25,734 nt of DNA, taken from IMG/VR virus record IMGVR_UViG_3300025543_000181, positions 1 through 25,734 of that record; one strand, 5' to 3'. This stretch comes from a virus. Below the pieces are notes generated by a model. That model searched no databases. It had not been told where the DNA came from and saw only the letters and a list, made by a program, of their open reading frames with translations. Of the stretch, positions 17,263 through 22,990 are shown piece by piece (the first letter of the stretch is position 1; every line of letters starts with the position of its first letter). The position numbers and the translations under genes are program-made.

Positions 17263-17285
17263 AAGTTCTATTAGAATATTCTTAA

Positions 17286-17450
17286 TTACTTACATACATT
17301 ACACGTATGTCCATTTTGAATTTTGGTATTCTTACAAACACCACAATCTACAACCTTACCAGCTTTCTCTGCGTGAGCGGACATTTCACTTATTATCTTA
17401 TCTATCTGTTCTATTGGATTTCCACCAAACCAATTATCTAATTCTCTCAT
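17286..17450 (-). CDS. Small four-cysteine zinc-knuckle protein (54 aa)
   Basis: This short gene starts at ATG 17450 (MRELDNWFGGNPIEQIDKII) and stops at TAA 17286-17288. The C-terminal third reads CGVCKNTKIQNGHTCNVCK, i.e. C-x2-C-x10-C-x2-C, a zinc-ribbon/knuckle spacing; the N-terminal part is a helix. A well-formed promoter lies 25 bp upstream, and a terminator isolates it from the previous gene, so it is an independent transcription unit. Small zinc-ribbon proteins of phages often bind RNA polymerase, nucleic acid or host proteins. The function here is unknown. Coding status is supported by promoter, Cys spacing and ATG/stop. Confidence 0.8.
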   Translation of the reverse strand: MRELDNWFGGNPIEQIDKIISEMSAHAEKAGKVVDCGVCKNTKIQNGHTCNVCK

Positions 17451-17463
17451 AACTTTAATCTTT

Positions 17464-17477
17464 TTATTACATAATAA
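17464..17477. promoter_or_regulatory. Palindrome TTATTA-CA-TAATAA at the start of transcription (zinc-knuckle gene)
   Basis: A 14-bp inverted repeat with 2-bp centre overlaps the downstream half of the -7 box. It is part of a 19-bp sequence (17464-17482) identical at 22913-22931 and 25199-25217. Operator or shared start region. Confidence 0.65.
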
Positions 17478-17529
17478 AGATACGGAATTAATTCCATATT
17501 TCCAAATTTTAATGTTACCAAATTGTTAA
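17475..17529 (-). promoter_or_regulatory. Bacteroidetes-type promoter with upstream element, before zinc-knuckle gene
   Basis: On the minus strand -33 TTTG is at 17503-17506 and -7 TATCTTTA at 17475-17482, with 20 bp between. Upstream sit AATGTTAC (17511-17518, plus strand) and an imperfect palindrome to 17529. It closely copies the 37-bp element of the promoters at 22.6 and 25.5 kb, with a one-base deletion and one substitution. Confidence 0.75.
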
Positions 17530-17542
17530 GTCTTTAAGACGT

Positions 17543-17574
17543 AAAAAGGGGAAGCTTAATTAAAAACTCCCCCC
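17543..17574 (-). terminator. Rho-independent terminator after the hsp20-67aa operon
   Basis: On the minus strand a GGGG-rich arm pairs with CTTCCCC across an AT-rich loop (17548-17574; four G-C pairs plus A-T, wobble and T-A pairs), followed directly by TTTTT (17547-17543). It begins 7 bp after the stop of the 67-aa gene, and the next promoter starts at once downstream. Confidence 0.75.
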
Positions 17575-17580
17575 ATTTAG

Positions 17581-17784
17581 TTAATCAGTTGCTATGTTAT
17601 CTTCTTCAATCGGTTCAACATCTACAATTTCTTCACAGAAATAGAAATAGGGTTCTTTTTTAAAAACCCTATCGGCTCTAAGATGTTCACGCCACGTATC
17701 TACAATGGGTCTATCTGAAATTCTGATTTTCCTTAGAACAATGTACAACGTATCTGATATATTTATAACTTCTTTACATAACAT
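17581..17784 (-). CDS. Hypothetical protein (67 aa) co-translated with Hsp20
   Basis: No family recognised. It has a mixed hydrophobic/charged N-terminal two thirds (YIVLRKIRISDRPIVDTWRE) and an acidic tail (EEIVDVEPIEEDN). Its ATG overlaps the Hsp20 stop by one base (TAATG), so it is translationally coupled, and a terminator follows. A partner or accessory to the small heat-shock protein is possible by position only. Confidence 0.65.
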   Translation of the reverse strand: MLCKEVINISDTLYIVLRKIRISDRPIVDTWREHLRADRVFKKEPYFYFCEEIVDVEPIEEDNIATD

Positions 17785-18137
17785 TATTTAACTGATATTG
17801 TTTTTACCCTCTTATCAGATTCTTCTAAAGGTGGTATTGAGATAGTAAGTACCCCATCCAAAACTTTAGCAGTCGTGGCATCCGCATTCCACTTCTGTTC
17901 TATTTTATACTCTTTGTTAAGTGTTCGGTCGCTAGTTTCTCCATTAATAAACAATCGGTTTCCAACGGATTTGATTGTAATTGTATTTTTGGAGAAACCA
18001 GGTACATCGAATTCCATATTCAATACCCCATCATCTGATATATTCATATGGCTTGAGTTGATGGTATTTTTTTGCGATTGGCTAATATTGTTAGCATATA
18101 GTAACCTATCAATTAGTGTGTTTGCATTGTAATTCAT
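17784..18137 (-). CDS. hsp20: Small heat-shock protein, Hsp20/alpha-crystallin family
   Basis: This 117-aa protein carries an alpha-crystallin domain (about 35-110): LNMEFDVPGFSKNTITIK, GNRLFINGETSD, an EYKIEQKW strand, and the conserved L-x-I-x-IP region DGVLTISIPPLEE. It ends KTISVK, giving the I-x-V motif that docks between subunits. Hsp20 holds unfolding proteins for refolding by ATP-dependent chaperones and is seen in many cyanophages and other marine T4-like phages. Its N-terminal arm (about 35 residues, NANTLIDRLLYANNISQSQK) is short. It is followed without gap by the 67-aa gene. A degenerate promoter copy precedes it. Confidence 0.95.
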   Translation of the reverse strand: MNYNANTLIDRLLYANNISQSQKNTINSSHMNISDDGVLNMEFDVPGFSKNTITIKSVGNRLFINGETSDRTLNKEYKIEQKWNADATTAKVLDGVLTISIPPLEESDKRVKTISVK

Positions 18138-18157
18138 AATAACTTTATTTTAGTTTA

Positions 18158-18202
18158 ATAATTTATAGTATGTAATGTTCAAATGATGTACCATAATGTT
18201 AA
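18158..18202 (-). promoter_or_regulatory. Degenerate promoter copy upstream of hsp20
   Basis: The upstream AATGTTAA (18195-18202, plus strand) and a -7-like TAAATTAT (minus strand, 18158-18165) have exactly the spacing seen in the strong copies, but the -33 position reads ACAT instead of TTTG. This could be a weak promoter that depends on an activator bound to the upstream element. The ATG is 21 bp away. Confidence 0.45.
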
Positions 18203-18212
18203 ATCGGAAATA

Positions 18213-18233
18213 TTGTCATATGGGTTATGACAA
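18213..18233. promoter_or_regulatory. Inverted repeat TTGTCATA-TGGGT-TATGACAA between the 127-aa gene and hsp20
   Basis: Perfect 8-bp arms enclose a 5-nt loop, 4 bp after the stop of the 127-aa gene, and a third TTGTCA half-site follows at 18235-18240. No T-run follows on the minus strand, so this may be an operator or a weak terminator/mRNA-end stabiliser. Confidence 0.5.
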
Positions 18234-18237
18234 ATTG

Positions 18238-18621
18238 TCAGTTAACTGATATTGCGGTTGTCGTACCTATTACTCTATAGTTTAGTGAAATCTCACCATT
18301 ATCGGACATTGCTAGTTTTTTATCTGAAAGAATCATACCATCCATTACCATAGTAGTTACAACCTTATTTAAAAGTTCAACCGAAGCGCCTGTTATTGAA
18401 AGGTAGCCTGATTTATCAATTAATGCAGTTACCTCTTGCCTAATAGGTGTATCATCATCAACAAACTCATCAAATTCAAAATCACTATCATCATCGATAC
18501 CGTAATAATCATTTTGAAAATCACCTAACATTAAATCGTACATATACATTAACTTATCAACATCATCTAATGTATTAAAGAAGTTGTATTCAACTTCATC
18601 CCAATAATTATTATCATCCAT
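18238..18621 (-). CDS. Hypothetical acidic protein (127 aa) with possible winged-helix C-terminus
   Basis: No family recognised. The first 60 residues are very acidic with clusters of Asp (GIDDDSDFEFDEFVDDD) and could mimic DNA or RNA charge. Residues about 60-115 (VTALIDKSGYLSITGASVEL, LNKVVTTMVMDGMILSDKKL) have a helix-helix-strand look compatible with a small winged-helix. AAGGA lies 6 nt before the ATG. It is the last gene of the small-gene cassette, and its stop precedes an inverted repeat. DNA-mimic or host-inhibitor function is a guess from charge only. Confidence 0.68.
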   Translation of the reverse strand: MDDNNYWDEVEYNFFNTLDDVDKLMYMYDLMLGDFQNDYYGIDDDSDFEFDEFVDDDTPIRQEVTALIDKSGYLSITGASVELLNKVVTTMVMDGMILSDKKLAMSDNGEISLNYRVIGTTTAISVN

Positions 18622-18629
18622 AATAGTCC

Positions 18630-18818
18630 TTATTTTAAAGAGTCTAAATATATTTGATACGCCAACCGTGTGGGCTCATGTCCGAATTTTAAAAAGTAAT
18701 CGTTTTTCAACATATACATTTTTAATTCAAAAAGGCGGGTATCTCCTTTGTACTTACTTATGATTTCATATAAAACATTTCTGTGTTGTTCATCTGTTAC
18801 TAGTTCTATTACTTTCAT
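18630..18818 (-). CDS. Hypothetical protein (62 aa)
   Basis: A short, mostly helical, charge-balanced protein beginning MKVIELVTDEQHRNVLYEII, with no recognised motif. It sits 8 bp upstream of the 127-aa gene and 13 bp downstream of the 141-aa gene in the tightly packed cassette. The tidy spacing supports coding. Confidence 0.6.
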   Translation of the reverse strand: MKVIELVTDEQHRNVLYEIISKYKGDTRLFELKMYMLKNDYFLKFGHEPTRLAYQIYLDSLK

Positions 18819-18831
18819 GTATATAAGTATC

Positions 18832-19257
18832 TTAGGTTATTCCTTTTGTTTTATATAATTTGTTTAAATATTCCAAAACCTCTTTTGGAACAATAGTTCG
18901 CTTGGTAGAAACGTGCTCAACCAATACGTTTAAAAATTGATGTATGTGGATAAACTCATCAGAGCTCTGAATACTTTTATGTAACATATTGATTCTATCA
19001 AGCATCTTATCTACATACTCATCACTCATATCAGTATCCGATTCTAAATAATTAGACACCATATATCTCGTAGAGAACCACAACTGTGGTTTAGCATCCG
19101 TTATAATAGACTTCTTTAAAACAGTATTTACAAACTCTTCTAAAGTTAATATGGTTGGAACTGATTGTTCAAACTTTTTATAGGAAACCCAGTCCCGAGC
19201 GTTCTTCATTTCCGGGTCTCCATTTCCAAGTTGATTAAACAAGTCATTGGATTTCAT
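18832..19257 (-). CDS. Hypothetical helical protein (141 aa)
   Basis: An all-helical, hydrophilic protein with no recognised family. Features include VPTILTLEEFVNTVLKKSII, an acidic ESDTDMSDEYVDKMLDRINM segment and a C-terminus VPKEVLEYLNKLYKTKGIT. The ATG overlaps the upstream gene's stop by one base (TAATG), so the pair is coupled. Function unknown. Confidence 0.68.
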   Translation of the reverse strand: MKSNDLFNQLGNGDPEMKNARDWVSYKKFEQSVPTILTLEEFVNTVLKKSIITDAKPQLWFSTRYMVSNYLESDTDMSDEYVDKMLDRINMLHKSIQSSDEFIHIHQFLNVLVEHVSTKRTIVPKEVLEYLNKLYKTKGIT

Positions 19258-19538
19258 TAGAACATACCTAATTTCTGCTTTTGTCTAATAGTAGTTTGTG
19301 CATCTACTAACATTTCCATTACTCTGTTACATTCTGAGTAGGTTAATTCTACATGGTGCTTACCTACAATTAAACTACCTATTACTGTTGACCTATTTTT
19401 AACATTTGTTTCTGTTACTGAATTTGACATTTCAAAATTAATTGAACTGTAATTCTTACCCAACTTATCAAACCGTTCTTGCGTTTTATTATCAAGTGGT
19501 GTTATTTGATTAACATAGGATTTTCTTTCGTGCTTCAT
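19257..19538 (-). CDS. Hypothetical protein (93 aa)
   Basis: Basic N-terminus (MKHERKSYVNQITPLDNKTQ), a central beta-like segment (STVIGSLIVGKHHVELTYSE) and a C-terminal helix (CNRVMEMLVDAQTTIRQKQK). No family recognised. It is preceded by a 56-bp AT-rich gap, one of the few in the cassette, in which I see only weak promoter-like sequence, and is coupled by TAATG to the 141-aa gene. Confidence 0.66.
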   Translation of the reverse strand: MKHERKSYVNQITPLDNKTQERFDKLGKNYSSINFEMSNSVTETNVKNRSTVIGSLIVGKHHVELTYSECNRVMEMLVDAQTTIRQKQKLGMF

Positions 19539-19594
19539 AACTACTAATTTAAATTATACATTTATTATAAATATGAAAACACTATTAATAAAAC

Positions 19595-19894
19595 CTATTT
19601 AACCTTTTTATTTCTTTTAGAAATCCTATTAAATTTCTTTTCAAAATCAGTCGTACTAAGTCTGTTAGGATTTGTTCGTTGAATATTTTTATCAATACGA
19701 ATTATTTCACCTAACCAATACCATGCTAATGCCACAGTAGATTGAGCCGGTATCATATACTCAGAGGTAAGGGAATTACCCTCACCATCTGATACATAAT
19801 ATAAGCCACCACTAGTCCTCTTTGTTAAAGCATTAGGAAATTTCTTTAGTATTTTCTTTTTTAATCGCTTAAACTTTGCTATATCAATTGCCAT
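19595..19894 (-). CDS. Hypothetical basic protein (99 aa)
   Basis: Strongly basic at both ends (KFKRLKKKILKKFPNALTKR and NRISKRNKKVK) with an aromatic middle (GGLYYVSDGEGNSL, ALAWYWLGEIIRID). The charge pattern would suit nucleic acid or ribosome binding, but no family is recognised. It follows the 70-aa gene by 3 bp. Confidence 0.66.
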   Translation of the reverse strand: MAIDIAKFKRLKKKILKKFPNALTKRTSGGLYYVSDGEGNSLTSEYMIPAQSTVALAWYWLGEIIRIDKNIQRTNPNRLSTTDFEKKFNRISKRNKKVK

Positions 19895-19897
19895 TTT

Positions 19898-20110
19898 CTA
19901 TTTGTGATTAAATGCTTTAGTTAAAGCTGAATTTATATAAATGTCAGAATCACCCATTACAGAAAGTCCTTCATATAATTTACCATCTTCCATTTTTACG
20001 GCGTGTACGATGTTATTTAAGGAAATTGCTCGTTCTACAACCTTACCCACTTTATGTTTTTTAAAGATGGTAACTACTACGGTATTCCCTACTGAGTAAT
20101 TTAAATCCAT
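19898..20110 (-). CDS. Hypothetical small beta-barrel-like protein (70 aa)
   Basis: The pattern YSVGNTVVVTIFKKHKVGKVVERA, then VHAVKMEDGKLYEGLSVMGD looks like a small SH3/KOW-like barrel (strand, 'G.V', strand, 'DG..YEG'). This reading is from strand pattern only. Its ATG overlaps the stop of the DUF4494-like gene by one base, so the two are coupled. Confidence 0.65.
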   Translation of the reverse strand: MDLNYSVGNTVVVTIFKKHKVGKVVERAISLNNIVHAVKMEDGKLYEGLSVMGDSDIYINSALTKAFNHK

Positions 20111-20310
20111 TATGATATAACTTTAATAATTTTAGTTTCATTAACGTGAGTTACTTCAAACTCTAACCCATCGTTCTTAAACTCTTCATGTACCTTTGCC
20201 TCTGCATCTGTTACGGATACGGCGTGAACACAGTACTGCTCTACTATTTTCTTTTGTCTACCCTTATCATCGGTAGTTACTACTTTTACTTTTGCGATAT
20301 AATACTTCAT
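20110..20310 (-). CDS. DUF4494-like protein (66 aa)
   Basis: The sequence MKYYIAKVKVVTTDDKGRQK followed by KIVEQYCVHAVSVTDAEAKV matches the core of DUF4494: a strand 'YY..KVkv...dekGk.kk..E.YlV.A.SvTeAEa'. This family is found mainly in Bacteroidetes and their phages and has no known biochemical function. It is shorter than many chromosomal members, ending with a FEVTHVNETKIIKVIS strand. The match is important as host evidence. It starts 13 bp after the 132-aa gene and is coupled to the 70-aa gene. Confidence 0.78.
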   Translation of the reverse strand: MKYYIAKVKVVTTDDKGRQKKIVEQYCVHAVSVTDAEAKVHEEFKNDGLEFEVTHVNETKIIKVIS

Positions 20311-20323
20311 AATTGTTTTGATT

Positions 20324-20722
20324 TTAATTGTTATATTTAATGTTAAATTTAGATTCTAATTCTTGTTCTGTAACCATTTCATACGAACCATTACAGTTAG
20401 TATCTTCCATGTCTTCACATATGGTATGGAAGTATTGAATATAGGTATCACCATCCTTCTGTCTCCCAGATGGAATAACCAACATCCACAATGGTAAATT
20501 AACCGATTTAAACGATTTAAATTCACGTGGGCCGATTTCATCAGGTCCTTTGCCAAACCGTTCTCTTAGACGTGAATAATATTCTTCATCTAATTCTTTC
20601 CACTCTTGCTCATTCATAAGAAACATTTCTGATTCTTCCATTGCCTTAGCCATACCCTCTTTTTCAGAGTCTGATAGCGTACTCCAGTATTCATCTGGAA
20701 TTATGTTTTCTTCTTTCTTCAT
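20324..20722 (-). CDS. Hypothetical acidic protein (132 aa)
   Basis: A Glu/Met-rich, helical N-terminal half (YWSTLSDSEKEGMAKAMEES, EQEWKELDEEYYSRLRERFG) is followed by a more globular part with PLWMLVIPSGRQKDGDTYIQ and two Cys (ICEDMEDTNCNG). The tail is short. No family recognised. It lies 5 bp from the 106-aa gene. A shorter frame within it (20356-20556) is a shadow. Confidence 0.66.
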   Translation of the reverse strand: MKKEENIIPDEYWSTLSDSEKEGMAKAMEESEMFLMNEQEWKELDEEYYSRLRERFGKGPDEIGPREFKSFKSVNLPLWMLVIPSGRQKDGDTYIQYFHTICEDMEDTNCNGSYEMVTEQELESKFNIKYNN

Positions 20723-20727
20723 ATTAT

Positions 20728-21048
20728 TTATTTAATTTGGTTCATTGTATATCCAACTTCACCGCTTTTTGTTATTACTTCTTTTACAATACCCTTATTT
20801 GTTAATTCGTTAAGAGTATTATCAACATTCTCTTTAATTATGTTTCGGCTAAGATTAATTACCACATCCATTATAAGATTAAGTAATTCTTCTTCGTTTG
20901 TTGATTTCGATATAAAATCGGATTTTTCTAATATCTTATAAAACCGTACTTTGAATTTATGCTTATCGATAAACTCATTTTCAAAAAACTTATCATCAGT
21001 CAACTGATTAACGATAGTATCTGCTAAGTGTTTATTATTAAATTCCAT
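20728..21048 (-). CDS. Hypothetical helical protein (106 aa), possible winged helix at C-terminus
   Basis: It is helical throughout the first 80 residues (HLADTIVNQLTDDKFFENEF, EEELLNLIMDVVINLSRN). It ends with VDNTLNELTNKGIVKEVITK then GEVGYTMNQIK, a helix plus beta-hairpin like the recognition helix and wing of small DNA-binding proteins. Its ATG lies inside the end of the 58-aa gene (11-bp overlap) and is preceded by AGGA. It is a candidate regulator for the promoter family nearby, speculative. Confidence 0.66.
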   Translation of the reverse strand: MEFNNKHLADTIVNQLTDDKFFENEFIDKHKFKVRFYKILEKSDFISKSTNEEELLNLIMDVVINLSRNIIKENVDNTLNELTNKGIVKEVITKSGEVGYTMNQIK

Positions 21049-21214
21049 TGGTTCCTGATTTAGCTATGTTAGTTAAGACAATCATATCAGATTGTTCCAC
21101 AAATATACGATTTTTCCATATCAATTCCAAGCAATTTAACAATTCTTTTTCAGTATATGTTTCTGGCAATGCGTTTTGTAACGTATCGGCTGGGTTTAAA
21201 TTTAGTTTACTCAT
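21038..21214 (-). CDS. Hypothetical protein (58 aa), first gene of small-gene cassette
   Basis: I start this gene at ATG 21214 (MSKLNLNPADTLQNALPETY). A longer frame opens at 21244, but that start falls inside an inverted repeat (21233-21265). The upstream bases of 21214 are A/T-rich (AATAAAATT), like the other leaders in this genome. The protein is helical, with Trp/Leu (LLNCLELIWKNRIFVEQS). No family recognised. It overlaps the 106-aa gene by 11 bp. Confidence 0.65.
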   Translation of the reverse strand: MSKLNLNPADTLQNALPETYTEKELLNCLELIWKNRIFVEQSDMIVLTNIAKSGTNGI

Positions 21215-21232
21215 AATTTTATTATAATAGAA

Positions 21233-21265
21233 AGTAACCCCCATCCCATTTAGTTGAGGGTTACT
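21233..21265 (-). terminator. Inverted repeat downstream of the AAA+ gene, possible terminator
   Basis: Arms AGTAACCC (21233-21240) and GGGTTACT (21258-21265) are perfect complements, with a 17-nt loop that holds further C/G runs. On the minus strand TTCTATTATAAT follows, a modest T/A tract. It lies 20 bp after the AAA+ stop and just before the small-gene cassette, so partial termination or mRNA processing is likely. Confidence 0.5.
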
Positions 21266-21285
21266 CTCAGTAGTTAAAGATTAAA

Positions 21286-22557
21286 TTAAAATGGGTTATC
21301 TAATGTATCGGCTTCTACATTGAAAAGGTCTTCTTTTTCGGTAGAACCAACGAACTTCTGAACAAACTGTCGTATGTATGTTCTCTCAGATTGAGCTCCA
21401 CCAGCATCATCAAATAATGGGTAGATAGTAATCTCAGCGGCATCTTCCAAAGTAAACCCATCATAAAGTAGTGAACCAATCTCAACTGCTGTACGAGTCG
21501 AAAGTGCGTTAGTAAGTTGTGGTGTTTCCTTCTTAACTTCTGAACGAGTCATAGAAGTGATTTCAGCAACTGATTGAATACTGCTTATATTAATAGATGG
21601 GTACATCATCTGAAGTAGATTTGTTTCCTCATCTTTAGTTAAAGTATCCATTTCAATAATTTGAAATCTATCAACAATTGCTCTATCCAATTGTCGAGTG
21701 GCGGTGTATTCATTACCAATGTTAGCGGAAGCGATAAAGGAAACACCTTCAGCAACTTTCACAACAGGTGAATCAGAGGCCTCATCTAAACGTAAGTAAC
21801 GTTGCCCAGCATCCAAAACACTCATTAGAATGTTGTGAGCTTCAGGGTGTGCTCTCGTAATCTCATCCAATACAATAACTGTATTTGGAGTTTGGATTGC
21901 TTTCACAAATGGTGAAGGAGAGAACACAGTACCTTTCTTAGTATCGAACTGAGTATTACCGATTAACGTAGCTCTAGGGTCTTGTGTAGAACCTAAGTTG
22001 AATATTTCCATAGTGTAACCTTCAATTGAATTAGCAGCTGCCTTAGCGGCCATAGTTTTACCACAACCAGCTGGTCCGGTCATCATAATGTTCTTACCTC
22101 TAATGATATTACGGATAAGATATTTCCACTTCAGTTCGTTCATAAACAACATCTGTGGTTTTAAATCCTTTGCTTCATTGTGAATGAACTTTAGAAAATC
22201 ATCTTCTAATGGAGCGGCAACAGCCTCTGTTGATGTTGGTGTTGGTGTTGATTTCATTTGGTATTGTTCCAACCCACCATTTGGTTTGTTGAAATTCCCA
22301 ACAGGCTCAGCGCCGTTAAACTTCTCACCTGGCACTCTCCCAAACTCAATTGAACCTTCTGTAAGGTTACCACTCACACGTACCTTAAAACAGTACTTAG
22401 TGGGGTTGTTAGCAGCTGCAACTGCTCTCTTATAAAGAGAACTACCACCCTCATTTAGTTGAGGAACTAAAAATTCAACTCCATTGGAATCAACCAATAT
22501 TAACTCTTTGTTCTCATTTCGAACAACTTTACAAAATACAAATCTCTGTGCTTTCAT
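21286..22557 (-). CDS. MoxR/CobS-like AAA+ ATPase
   Basis: This 423-aa protein has a complete AAA+ core: Walker A GPAGCGKT (161-168), Walker B VIVLDE (227-232), sensor-1 Asn279 in ASANIGNEYTATRQL, an arginine-finger region DRAIVDRF (291-298) and sensor-2 Arg355 in LSTRTAVEIG. The first 100 residues form a separate beta-rich module (FVFCKVVRNENKELILVDSN) followed by a Pro/Thr linker. It belongs to the MoxR-type clade that includes CobS of cobaltochelatase; phage members are often named CobS. The VWA-metallopeptidase gene just upstream is the expected CobT-like partner. MoxR ATPases remodel or load metal into targets chosen by a VWA partner; the substrate here is unknown. A promoter with 5' leader hairpin controls it. 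Confidence 0.9.
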   Translation of the reverse strand: MKAQRFVFCKVVRNENKELILVDSNGVEFLVPQLNEGGSSLYKRAVAAANNPTKYCFKVRVSGNLTEGSIEFGRVPGEKFNGAEPVGNFNKPNGGLEQYQMKSTPTPTSTEAVAAPLEDDFLKFIHNEAKDLKPQMLFMNELKWKYLIRNIIRGKNIMMTGPAGCGKTMAAKAAANSIEGYTMEIFNLGSTQDPRATLIGNTQFDTKKGTVFSPSPFVKAIQTPNTVIVLDEITRAHPEAHNILMSVLDAGQRYLRLDEASDSPVVKVAEGVSFIASANIGNEYTATRQLDRAIVDRFQIIEMDTLTKDEETNLLQMMYPSINISSIQSVAEITSMTRSEVKKETPQLTNALSTRTAVEIGSLLYDGFTLEDAAEITIYPLFDDAGGAQSERTYIRQFVQKFVGSTEKEDLFNVEADTLDNPF

Positions 22558-22583
22558 ATATAACTATTTTTTAATTTTTAATT

Positions 22584-22600
22584 GGGTTAAACCTTAACCC
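22584..22600 (-). promoter_or_regulatory. 5'-leader hairpin in the AAA+ gene transcript
   Basis: In the minus-strand leader GGGTTAA-GGT-TTAACCC forms a 7-bp stem with a 3-nt loop, about 30 nt before the ATG and about 10 nt after the expected transcription start. Because it is so close to the 5' end it may protect the mRNA or bind a translational regulator. Confidence 0.55.
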
Positions 22601-22612
22601 CTTATTACCTTA

Positions 22613-22673
22613 CTAATGTACGACAATTATTTTGATTTACCAAACTTTCAATGTTAACAAATTGTTAAGTCTT
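22613..22673 (-). promoter_or_regulatory. Bacteroidetes-type promoter with upstream element, before AAA+ gene
   Basis: On the minus strand -33 TTTG is at 22641-22644 and -7 TACATTAG at 22613-22620, with 20 bp between. The 37-bp stretch 22637-22673 is identical to 25539-25575 and includes the palindrome TTAACAAATTGTTAA (22654-22668). The stop codon of the 80-aa gene is embedded in this element. Confidence 0.8.
22637..22673. repeat. 37-bp exact repeat, copy 1 (partner at 25539-25575)
   Basis: Identical over 37 bases with the copy in front of the 65-aa membrane gene. Flanks differ at once on both sides, so conservation is selective for the regulatory element and does not reflect a large duplication. 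In both copies the element overlaps the stop codon of the upstream gene. Confidence 0.95.
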
Positions 22674-22907
22674 TGGTAGAGTATAATAGCGAGAGTAATA
22701 ACCAACAGTACCTACCTCTGAATCATCATTATTAATAAACTGAAATCCATTGTAGTTCTTAGAGTTAAAGAGCACCCTTTCTACCATAGTAGAGATACCA
22801 CTCTTAAATCCTACATCAGCATAATCATCAGTTCTACCCAATTGTAAATTGGCCCATTCTACCATCGTAGATACTTCAATTGTTTTTCTTCCTTTCATAT
22901 AACTCAT
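22665..22907 (-). CDS. Conserved hypothetical phage protein (80 aa)
   Basis: The sequence contains TIEVSTMVEWANLQLGRTDD, then FKSGISTMVERVLFNSKNYN, then a YYSRYYTLP end. The pattern 'TMVE.AN.qLaRTD....FK.Gi.tM.E..L....Y.GF' seems familiar from small phage proteins of unknown function; this is recollection, not a search. The gene stands alone between the VWA and AAA+ genes with its own promoter. Met4 is an alternative start 9 bp downstream. Being wedged between the two putative partners, it may be a third component or regulator of them. Confidence 0.72.
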   Translation of the reverse strand: MSYMKGRKTIEVSTMVEWANLQLGRTDDYADVGFKSGISTMVERVLFNSKNYNGFQFINNDDSEVGTVGYYSRYYTLPKT

Positions 22908-22912
22908 CTTTT

Positions 22913-22926
22913 TTATTACATAATAA
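22913..22926. promoter_or_regulatory. Palindrome TTATTA-CA-TAATAA at the start of the 80-aa gene transcript
   Basis: Second of three copies; part of a 19-bp identity (22913-22931) shared with 17464-17482 and 25199-25217. It overlaps the -7 box and expected transcription start. Confidence 0.65.
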
Positions 22927-22955
22927 AGATACGATTAATATCCTTAATAACCTAA
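22924..22955 (-). promoter_or_regulatory. Bacteroidetes-type promoter upstream of the 80-aa gene
   Basis: On the minus strand -7 TATCTTTA is at 22924-22931 and the -33 position reads TTAG (22952-22955), one mismatch, with 20 bp between. A partial upstream element (TTAAAACATT) adjoins. The leader is very short (the -7 box is only 17 bp from the ATG). Confidence 0.6.
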
Positions 22956-22990
22956 TGTTTTAACACTTATTTTAAAAAGTTATTAACAAT

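Noticed and set aside
17273-17282. AGAATATTCT palindrome after the zinc-knuckle gene as terminator
   Set aside because: AT-only stem is too weak and no T-run follows; could be chance in AT-rich DNA.
21215-21244. Upstream start for the 58-aa gene
   Set aside because: It falls inside the 21233-21265 inverted repeat; the inner ATG has the usual A/T-rich leader.
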